Positions 47,979 to 56,179 of a stretch of 64,000 bases of DNA are shown here, piece by piece. Made by a program: the position numbers and the translations under genes. This DNA is from Promerops cafer (taxonomy: Eukaryota; Chordata; Aves; Passeriformes; Nectariniidae). The notes under the pieces were generated by a model. It was not told the origin of the DNA. It was given only the letters and a program-made list of their open reading frames with translations, and did not search any database. The DNA is taken from positions 126,195 through 190,194 of the forward strand of contig VZSE01002508.1 in the NCBI GenBank assembly GCA_013398275.1. The letters are read 5' to 3'. Each line of letters starts with the position of its first letter. Within the stretch, counting starts at the first letter, position 1.

Positions 47979-49252
47979 TGAAATAAAATAAGTATCAGCA
48001 AAACCAGTGATAAACATTTATAATGCCATTCACAAATATTACTGGATCATTTAAATGCATGTTTTCAGGGAGAAACAAGGAAATCATTTCGATCTGATTC
48101 ATCTGAAATAGCAGTTTCTGTTCTACAAAATAAGTGATAGACAATCATAACTATTCCTACTAGACGTAGTAACAACTCTTTCTATATAGTGACAGTCTCC
48201 AAATTCTGTCAGATATTTGCAGAAGTGCGTTCTATTTTGACTTTTTCACTGGTTTTCATCATTAGTCAAGAGAACAGGAATTGTCAGCCTTATGAAGCTT
48301 CTCTTAAGCTTGATTGACATATCTTAATTGGGTTTAACTTGTCTTTTGATTCTAAAAGAATCATTAAGAATTACAGATGTTGCCAGGAATTCTAGCATGT
48401 AGTCTAACCACACATTACAAATTCTCTGTGATAAGAGGATCTTTTTGTGGATCTTACATTAAAGCTTATTCTATTAAAGGAAAAAAAAAAAGAAAACCAC
48501 AAATTAAAATTATTTTTTTTTCTGATAAGAAATAATCAAAACAAACCCGGCATTTTATGTTGCTTTTACTTGGGTATGCAGGTAAAATTAGCACTGCTAC
48601 TGAAGTCAGCAAAAGATGTCTTTATGAATTTAAACCAAATCAAATCCACACTGAAGTTACCAGCAATCCTCATATTATGTCCATCCTCTTGTCACTTGCC
48701 AAACCGTTCCTCGGCTGACTTTGGTTTTGATAGATCTACTCACTAGATGACTTAAAGGTTTGGGATATTTATAGACAATCCCAGATATTTATAGACAATC
48801 CCAGAAAGTAACTTCACTCTGGGTCACCCACATAACTCAAAAAAAACCCTGAAATTATATGTCAGGTCACAATTTTCAATGTACTTTTCATGCTAAAAGT
48901 TCAGCAAAAATGTTGTATTGCTGATGTTGTCTATATAAACCTCTCTAAGATCGTGGCATTTTCTTTATTAAAAGTGTGTAGTTTTCCAAAGCATCTTGAA
49001 AATTGTATAGCCTCCAAGAGAGTTATGCACATATTACAATTGGTATTCCCATCTATATCCTCACAGTGTTACCATATTCTTTGTGGGGAATTAGACACAC
49101 TATAGCAATAATGTCCCACAGCTGCAGACTTCCCGACTGTTCACATCTGTTTGGTTTTTCGGGTTGTTTTTTCCTTGTTTGTTTGGTTTTTAACAGCAGA
49201 AAATTTGTGTCCAGCAGAGGTTCGAAAGTCTCTACCTTTCCCTTGCTTGTGT
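47979..49252. other. AT-rich spacer between the inverted arms
   Basis: About 1.27 kb of AT-rich sequence without a recognisable exon. It carries a perfect 20-bp tandem duplication (48764-48803). I see no transposase-like frame that would explain the inversion. Confidence 0.7.
48764..48803. repeat. Perfect 20-bp tandem duplication
   Basis: The unit GATATTTATAGACAATCCCA occurs twice without a gap, inside the spacer of the inverted repeat. Confidence 0.95.
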
Positions 49253-49741
49253 TTTCTAAAAGTACCTTTACCTCCAGCACCTTTGTTTCACGTTCGATCC
49301 CCCACCAAATTCTGATAAAATGTTCCTCGCCGTCCCCTCAGGCGTTTCGCGCGCTTTTTGCCCGCCGCGCGCTTCCCGCCACAGCGTGAGGGGGACGAGG
49401 GGGACGAGGAGGATGAGGAGGAAGGAGCGAGGAGGAGCGAGGAGGAAAACTCCCCGATGGGCGCCGCGTACCTGGCGGCGCTGCGAGGGGCGCTGCTGGC
49501 GCTGCAGCCGGCCCGGAGCGCCGGGAGGAAGGTGAAGGTTCGGCAGCCCCTCAGCGGCGCCCAGCCCGGGAGCAAGAGCGCGGAGCAGAAGGTGAGGAAC
49601 CCTGTGGTGGCCGCAGCCATGACGGTCGGACCGCACAGGTGGAAGCGGGGCCGCAGCCAAGCGACGAGGGGAAGAGCCGGGACAAAAAGCGAGATGCAGG
49701 TCGCAGCGGGGTAGGCGGAGCTGAGGGATGGGCGGTGCTGA
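49253..49741 (-). repeat. Inverted repeat, right arm (contains first-exon copy C)
   Basis: Partner of 47514-47978. It includes copy C and its CpG-rich upstream flank. The arm is slightly longer because of extra CTC/GTC-type units downstream of the donor (about 49395-49445). Confidence 0.9.
49472..49620 (-). CDS. MTHFD2L: Alternative MTHFD2L first exon, copy C
   Basis: ATG at 49620-49618, 49 codons plus AG, donor CCAG|GTACGC. It ends in phase 2, the phase needed by exon 2 at 44652, and lies on the same strand, so a transcript starting here could splice over a 4.8 kb intron. The peptide (MAAATTGFLT start, Arg-rich, no acidic residues) looks like a mitochondrial presequence. The resulting enzyme would have 349 residues, nearer to the human length than the copy A form. 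Whether C, A or both are used cannot be decided from sequence. Confidence 0.5.
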
Positions 49742-49770
49742 GGGGCGGGCGGAGCTGAGGGCGGGAGAAG
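49621..49770 (-). promoter_or_regulatory. MTHFD2L: CpG-rich flank upstream of exon 1C
   Basis: A GC-rich sequence with repeated GGCGGAGCTGAGGG-like units directly upstream of copy C. It shares the CGTCGCTTGG segment with copies A and B. It is a candidate alternative promoter, without a TATA box. Confidence 0.45.
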
Positions 49771-52063
49771 TTCATCCTTAAGCTGAATCTCCGCAGTCTG
49801 TAGGGGAGCCTTAAGAAAGCCTGTATCCTATTTCTTTTTTGTGCCAAGCCGTTTCTGCAGAGGGCATAAGAACCTGCTTTTTATTTATCTCGACTGTGGA
49901 AACCACTTTAAGTGTAGCGCCTTCACTTGCAATGTGTTCAGCTACTTTAATCAAATAGTAGTGGTGAAAACCCCCAGACTCTAAAGTAATTGTTGCTATC
50001 TTGGCGGGTGATAGCTTCTGAGTGTACTCTTTCTGTGTGGAAGAGGATAGTGAGCTCAGATCCATGGAGCAAGGTGTTCGGCTGGGTTTTTGCAGAAGCA
50101 GGTGTGTTCCTTTATTTTTAATGTTAAATGGAATTCATTTTTCAAGGACTTTTCCTGCCTTCCTAGAGAGGTCTTTACAAACAACTGACATGTTGTTCAG
50201 GTGGTGACAGTCATATTTTTTGAAAACCCTTGCAGAGTAAGCATGTTTATTTTCTCCATGAAAGCATTTGGTACCATGGTCTGCAGCTATGGAGAACTAA
50301 GCAATTTCCTAGTCATTCCTCCAAATATTTTATAAATGTTCTCAGTTCATCAAGTTCATTACAATATGGCACAAAATATGCTATTTACCCAAAGCTAGAA
50401 CTTTACATGGAAACCAAACTCCCTTTTCAATTCCATGGGGGGAAAAAAATTCAAGTGTTAAACATAGTTTTAAGTTGCAATAATAGGCTTACTGTGACTT
50501 TGTGCATTTGACTTATCTACAGGCACTTATGTGAATCTCTTAGGGTGCAGTGAAGATTAACTTTATTCATGCTTAATATCTTGAGAATTTCAAAGAACGG
50601 ATGATAACAATTCCTGAGCCCCATGAGGACTTTAAGAACCTGGGAGGCCTTAGATGTGTCCTGTTTTACTAGCATTTTTTCTTGGGCAATGTACTTTCCT
50701 GCTGAAAACTGGGTGGGAGGCAAAAATCCGGAGTTGCACAAGATATTTCCATTGCTGTTTTAGTAGACTAACTTGCATCTGAAGAAAAACATATGACATA
50801 GAGCAGAAGGGAAGAACTGCAGAAGTTTTTACTGAGCCATGGTTTTCAAAAGTAGCCTATAAAATAGGCATCTACTGCTGCTGGTAATTCACACTTTTCA
50901 GCTTTTGAAAGAATCTGGTTATTGTCAGTGTATAAGTCACGGTCTTTGGTGTGTACTAGGCACGGAAAGTGAAAAATCTGCCCTGGGATTTTGCAAATGT
51001 CTGCTGCTCTGATAAAGTGAAGCTGGATGTAGCTCTCTCTGGAATCCATGCTGTTCCTGAGACAGACGTGGTGTCACGGGGCAATGTGGTCATTTCAGAC
51101 AGACACCATTCCCAGCGGGAAAGCCATTATGTGTGCAGCCACACTGGAGTGTGTTGAGAGGTGGCCAGTGCGGGCAGGACTTTCTCAAGGTTCTGAAGAG
51201 GGAGCATCAGTTTCAGGTCACCTCTAAATGGCAGGAGAAAAGTGGTGACAAGGAAACGGAGGAACATTTCATGCTCTCTACCCATGGGTGTGTAAAGGAG
51301 ACAGATTTCCATTTTACCCTCATTTGTGTGTCCCATGTTCCGGGAATGAGCCAGCTTTCCTCAGGTGCCACAGGAGAACACTCGTGACTCACCCATGTCA
51401 GCAAGGCCCGGATGTGGCTGTGCCTTCAAATCAGGTTTTGTTGGATTTCATGTGCAAACAGCAGTAAATTTGTCTGTCACTAAACAAGTACAGTGCACCT
51501 AGTGACAGAAGAGATAGCCCTGGAAATGTGCGCTGAAGAATCCAGCCAAGGGGATTCTTGGCTTTTAGAAATGTCAGAGATCCTTGTTACAGCTGGGACC
51601 TGAACAATTTTTTTTCTGGAAACAAATTTACTGTTGCAAACTTTTACTGTTTCTTATGGTAGCAAACACTGTTTCTCCTTCCCACCCAGCAAAATGTGTT
51701 TAACTTTAAACATAGCCCACTTCAAGGTAAACCAGAAAAGAAATTCCTGCAGATTGCAGGGGTGTGCGTGGGTTCAATATATCCATCCTGCAGTTAATTT
51801 CTCTTCATATCAGCAGCTCAGCTCAGATCAGCTTCACATCAGAGGGTTTAAGTAGTGTGCCTCTGAATACAGAAACACGTTTGCTTGGTACAAAGTGCCC
51901 CTGACGCTTCAGAGAGAACTGGTCTGCAGGTGTGTCCAGGAATCCCTGGGTACACAGAGGTCACTGCTTCCCTGCATCCCACTAGCCCAACGGACACAGG
52001 TACGCAGCTCCATTTAACATGGAATTCACAAAAACCCAGCATATTTTTCAACAGGAAAACATT
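49771..52063. other. Intergenic DNA between MTHFD2L exon 1C and the chemokine gene
   Basis: About 2.3 kb without recognisable exons on either strand. I see no clear repeats in it. Confidence 0.6.
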
Positions 52064-52069
52064 TTTATT
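52064..52069 (-). terminator. Candidate chemokine polyadenylation signal
   Basis: AATAAA on the minus strand about 0.96 kb after the proposed stop codon (53030-53028), in AT-rich sequence that looks like a 3' UTR. Confidence 0.45.
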
Positions 52070-52240
52070 GCATCGTATATTTCATTACATTATCAGGAGA
52101 AATCCACCTCTTTACATACAATTTTCCAAAGCAGAATAATGAAAATTAGTTATTCTTTATGAGTTATGACAGTATGTCATACAAGTAGACATAAAATGTC
52201 TAAGTCTCTCCAGAACATTTACTGTTCCTTTAGATCTTGT

Positions 52241-52250
52241 GCATAAATAC
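52241..52250 (-). promoter_or_regulatory. AU-rich element in the chemokine 3' UTR
   Basis: The minus strand reads GTATTTATGC, an ATTTA-type element. Such elements shorten the life of cytokine and chemokine mRNAs. Only one clear copy is seen, so the effect is uncertain. Confidence 0.4.
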
Positions 52251-53027
52251 CAAATACTTTAATGTAAACTCATTTAAAAACTAACCAACCTCAACATCAT
52301 CTGGTTAAAAACCAAACCAGTCATGGCACAAACCCCCACAATTTCACAGAAATTATTAAACTCTTCTAAGTATTGAATAGGGGCAAAAGGCTTCAGGGGC
52401 AAAATTTGTGATTTCGTTAGACAGTATCTTGTGCAAAAAGGTCCAAGGCATTCAGCATTAAAGGCTGATGAGTTGGAGTAGGAAAAGGAGATTCAGCAAA
52501 ACATTTTTGCTTGAACCAGGTTTTATTCCCATGTAATCCTGAACAGGCACTGAAATGTTTAGTGCCAGACAGCACTCTTGTTATTCCTGACAGAAGCATT
52601 ACCCCCAGTCATCGCCACAATCCATTCAAACCTCTCCTGTCACACTCTCTGCAGACATTTGCAAAATCATCTTCTCGATGGGCCCATCTTCTTTTCAGAT
52701 ATTAATGCTGTTTTATAAGAACTTGTTGGCAAATAGTATTTGGCAAGAAGGAGCTGGCACAAAGGTGGAGCAAATTGTGAGAATGTTGCTGAGAGGTGTC
52801 CAGCAAAGTTTCCACTGTCTTATCAAATGGATTCAATCACTTTATCTCAGTCAATAAAACCTTACATTGGATTAGGCAATAACAAATATGAGGAGAGGGA
52901 ATGAAACATAGAACATCTGATCTACAAACTCATCAAAACTGGAGAGCTGAGCTATTATGTTTTCATAGCATCTGTTTCCTGGTATGCTGCAGCAAACAGG
53001 TAACTTCATTCCGAGATGTTCCTTCCC

Positions 53028-53046
53028 TCATAGCTTGTTGGGTGAA
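53028..53046 (-). CDS. Chemokine exon 4 (short C-terminal tail)
   Basis: Proposed from the acceptor CTGCCTATTGCAG. It adds one base to complete Ser, then SPNKL and TGA. A tail of about six residues is normal for this family. Other AG acceptors in 53047-53405 would give long tails that do not look like a chemokine. Confidence 0.55.
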
Positions 53047-53876
53047 CTGCAATAGGCAGAATTCAAATTGTAAAGCCAACCAGGATTTTTTTCCATAAGT
53101 TTTCTAGCACACACCAGACAATAAATCCCACAGGAGGTGTGGAAAAGATGCCTGATGGTGATGATGGAACGTCCTGCGGCTAGATTTGCAATTAATCCGG
53201 CATTTGCTGTGGATACTCTCCCTGACAACCTGCTGGGTTGTCTGTTCCCCAACAAAGAAGCCACTTTCTGGACATATTTTTGGAGTAACTAACCAGATAT
53301 CCCTACAGGAATCAGTAACAGAATGTGGCTCATTATTCTTGGGTTTAAGCCCCTCCAAAAGCTAAGTTTGGCCCGAGCTCTGGCGACAGCTGGCCCGGCA
53401 GGTACCTGCGGAGGATCCTGGTGACCAGAAGCTTGACCCAGGGTGCGGCGGGGTTCAGGCAGACCATCTGTCCCTGCTTCGTCGTGGCTCTGCGGGCGAG
53501 ACAGGGAGGGGGTGAGGCCGGGGCCGGGCCGGCGGGCAGGGGCCGGGGCCGGGCACTTACATGACCTCGGGCACGGCGCAGTGCGGCCCCTCGGCGACGA
53601 ACTCCAGGCGGGCCAGGCGCCGCGGCGGGATCACCTCGGACACGGTCCGCACGCAGCGGCAGCGCAGCTCCCCGGCCAGAGGCGCACCTGGCAGGCGGGA
53701 AGAACCTTCTGAGCCTCGGCTCCGGGGTTCCCCGAAACCCCCCGGCCCCCCGACGGACCCGGGCCCCCGCACACGCCTGCCCGGCCGCGGACGGATGGGT
53801 AACCCCGGCTCAGCCGCTTACCCTGGCATAGAGCGGCGGCGGCCAGGAGGAGGAGGAGGCGGAGGTACGTGTTCAT
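53028..53876 (-). CDS. ELR-positive CXC chemokine, CXCL8/CXCL1-like, four coding exons
   Basis: Secreted chemoattractant, by family acting on neutrophil/heterophil receptors of the CXCR1/2 type. Exons: 53876-53822, 53687-53561, 53489-53406, 53046-53028. The introns are 134, 71 and 359 bp, with phases 1, 2, 2, as in CXCL8 and its relatives; exon 3 has the usual 84 bases. The 94-residue product has a leucine-rich signal peptide (1-18/19), the ELR motif at residues 25-27 directly before CRC (C28, C30), C55 in the EGPHC motif, and C71 in MVCLNP, followed by the C-terminal helix APWVKLLVTRILR. The coding region is very GC-rich. It is unusually rich in arginine. It lies upstream of MTHFD2L, where mammals have CXCL2 and its relatives. 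I give no symbol because avian paralogues (IL8L1, IL8L2 and others) cannot be told apart here. The last exon is the least certain part. Confidence 0.9.
53406..53489 (-). CDS. Chemokine exon 3
   Basis: 84 bases, the standard length. Acceptor CGCCCGCAG, donor CGCAG|GTACCT. It encodes ATTKQGQMVCLNPAAPWVKL and the rest of the C-terminal helix, with the fourth conserved cysteine. Confidence 0.92.
53561..53687 (-). CDS. Chemokine exon 2 (ELR-CXC core)
   Basis: 127 bases with acceptor CGCCTGCCAG and donor GTCAT|GTAAGT. It encodes the GELRCRC motif and the third cysteine in EGPHC. It contains about eight arginines, more than usual for the family. Confidence 0.95.
53822..53876 (-). CDS. Chemokine exon 1 (signal peptide)
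   Basis: 55 bases: MNTYLRLLLLLAAAALCQ plus one base, donor CAGG|GTAAGC. It is a typical secretion signal with a basic residue, a leucine/alanine core and a small-residue cleavage region. Confidence 0.93.
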
Positions 53877-53938
53877 GACTGGTGCTGGCGGCGGAGAGGG
53901 TGCAGGAGCCGGCGGGGCGGCCTCCTTTCCCTCCCGTG

Positions 53939-53977
53939 CTTTTATTCCCTGCCAGGAGCTGCCGGGGAATTTCCCGG
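53939..53977 (-). promoter_or_regulatory. Chemokine promoter: TATA box and NF-kB site
   Basis: On the minus strand there is an AATAAAAG TATA-like box (53946-53939), about 65 bp upstream of the ATG. About 20 bp further upstream is GGGAAATTCCCC, a consensus NF-kB site (53975-53964) within a nearly palindromic 16-bp block (53962-53977). The same close arrangement of kB site and TATA box is known in CXCL8 and GRO genes. It points to induction by inflammatory signals. Confidence 0.75.
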
Positions 53978-55156
53978 AGTGGAGCCGGGGGGCAGTGCCC
54001 CGTTGGCCCCTTTCCACCGGTGGGTGTGTGGCGCTAAATGAGCAGGGGCGGAGAGAGACGAGCGGCCACTCCCGGAGCAGCGGCTCCTTCAGGTCTGGGA
54101 GCGAGGGAACCGTGGCACTGCACCGTCCCAACCATCGCCCAGGGTCTGCTGGGACCCCATTCTCTGAAAGGAGATGAAGCTTTTTTTGTGGGGGTTCTCC
54201 GTTAACTTTCAGGGTGCAGGTTGCTGAGCCAAAGGGGAACCTGGGTTCTGGAGCTTGCCTTGGTGCCTAATGAATGTGCAGCCACGCGCTCTCATTCAGT
54301 GGGCATTGCTCCCCTGAGCACCCCTTTCTTCACTCACCTTTTGAAAACCAGAAACCTTTTTTTCCTGCGACTAGGAGACTCTCAGGTTTCCATACCTACA
54401 CTGCACTACTTGAAAGCCTTCTGTTCCACTCCTCTGCACACATAGGTCACTCTCTCTTTCTTCATTCCTGTCAAGGCATTTTGCTAAGTTCAGTTACAAA
54501 GAAGAAAAATAGCAGTTTTCTATGAGCTTTTAATGAAAATGAGATGCAGTTTTTCTAGATTTTATTTACACATAGGTTTAGATCAGTTATGGTCAGCACA
54601 CTTTCTTTTGTAATAAGTTTTAGTAAGAAATATAATATTGCAGTTTGTTTGTCTTGTTTTGTGGGTTTTTTTGTAGCCAATCTGTTTTTTTCCACAGACT
54701 TTTGTGAACGTGAGTGGGGTTCAGCAAATAAATTTGTTCCAGGGTCAGGCTGCTGTGTGTCTCGCCCCATCTGCCTAAATGTCTCAGATTAGAGGTACTG
54801 TTTAAAAACAGAACCAAGTCAGGAACCAAAACAGGTAAGATACAGCGTGTAAAGCAGTCCTAAAAAGGGATTAAGTAGATAGCAAGCTGATGGGTCACAA
54901 AGACTCTCATTCCTGGGCTCCATCATCTACAGCTCAACTGCTGGCTTAGTCCCTCAGGAGATCAGCCCTGCAGGAAGATTGCATGTCACAAGCAAATGGT
55001 GATTGCCCCATGTTATCAGGAAATATCTAATGACTAATTTGGACCCCTTTCCAGATGCAGCTTGCTAACAACATCCTTGGAAGCACTTGGCTTTTAGCTT
55101 GGTCTTAAAAGGAAGTTACATGGTCAGCTTAGGGGCAGCCACTAATCAGAAACTGG

Positions 55157-55182
55157 GATCCCTTGAGATCCCTTGAGATCCC
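55157..55182. repeat. 10-bp tandem repeat
   Basis: GATCCCTTGA occurs twice, followed by a partial third copy. Confidence 0.9.
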
Positions 55183-56123
55183 GGAGGTGGAATCACCATT
55201 CCGTCCAGGTTATAGCCACACAAGCCTTGGATTGCGAGTTCCCCGTATGGCTGTCCCAAGGAAGTGCCGTGTTCTTTGCAGGAAGAAGGATTTGCCCATC
55301 TGCAGCAAACTGAGGCAACAAGCAGGTAGGATGATGCACAGATAATCTGCTTCAGGTCATTGCAACTGTTGTTGGCAGATCCAGGGATCCAGACTGTGGG
55401 GAGCAGATCACTCATTGTCACTGTGCACAGTCAGATTACACAGATTACAGATGTTGTTCTTGGACAGTACACATGAGTAAGGACAGTTTACGTGACAGCA
55501 CTTGGCTTTATGCTTGCATGACTGCTCACAAGAACTGACCCAGCAGACTCATTCCACAGTGGTTACTGCTGAGGAAATTCCAGATGTCTCCTGGGGTTTG
55601 GAGTGTGAGACTGTTTTTAGACATGGAGCAGCAATGTGTGAAACTCTGCGGCCAGCTCTCCCTCAGAGCCATGTGCCAAGAGGAGCAGCAGTCAGGTCAT
55701 GGACATGCTGCGGTGCAGCAGATGGTACAGAGCCTGGTCCACTGAGTCAGTACTTGCACAAAAAGGCCTGGAACAAGGGAAATGGGTGTCTCTGGGACTA
55801 TTTCAACATGCAAGACCATCCGCCTGAGCAAGGCTTTGTACCTGCAAGCTTCAGATTCCTTCTAGCTCCCTTCTGTGGAAATGTGAATAAGGTCCCTTCA
55901 GTCCAGATGACTGCAGCAACAAGGCCGAGCTGTGGAGGAACTCTCTTGAATTATACCCTTTGCCCTGTCTCCCTTCACCATCTCCAGCAAAATTCCTTTA
56001 GCAAGTACAGAAAAGATAGGGAGCAGACAGCATCACTTTAGAAAGCAGAGTTTTTTCCCCGCCTGCTGCCCTATCTCTTCCATTACAGATAAGTTTATCA
56101 TGCACTGAGTGCAGGTGGTACAG

Positions 56124-56179
56124 ATAGAGTCATGGAACGGTTTGGATTGGAAGACGACCTTGAGGATCATCTTGAATTA
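56124..56179 (-). mobile_element. CR1 LINE 3'-end fragment
   Basis: The stretch ATAGAGTCATGGAACGG and the following GGTTTGGATTGGAAG resemble the reverse complement of the 3' end of avian/reptilian CR1 elements (TCATAGAATGGTTTGGGTTGGAAGG type). It is diverged and truncated, and no open reading frame remains. Confidence 0.7.

Larger units (their letters stand above)
53400..54130. promoter_or_regulatory. CpG island over the chemokine 5' half
   Basis: Dense G+C and CpG from exon 3 to about 250 bp upstream of the ATG, in contrast to the AT-rich 3' part and flanks. This is unusual for an inducible chemokine promoter with a TATA box. Confidence 0.6.

Noticed and set aside
53104..53358. Long alternative C-terminal tail for the chemokine from acceptors at 53303 or nearby
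   Set aside because: It would add more than 50 residues with extra cysteines, unlike any CXC chemokine of this type. The short exon at 53046-53028 fits the family.
53869..54177. Plus-strand frame opposite the chemokine promoter
   Set aside because: It overlaps the TATA/kB promoter in antisense, is Gly/Ala/Arg-rich as expected from a CpG island, and shows no family match.
55146..55421. Cys-rich 91-codon minus-strand frame
   Set aside because: The cysteine spacing fits neither EGF nor chemokine folds, and no splice or signal context supports it.
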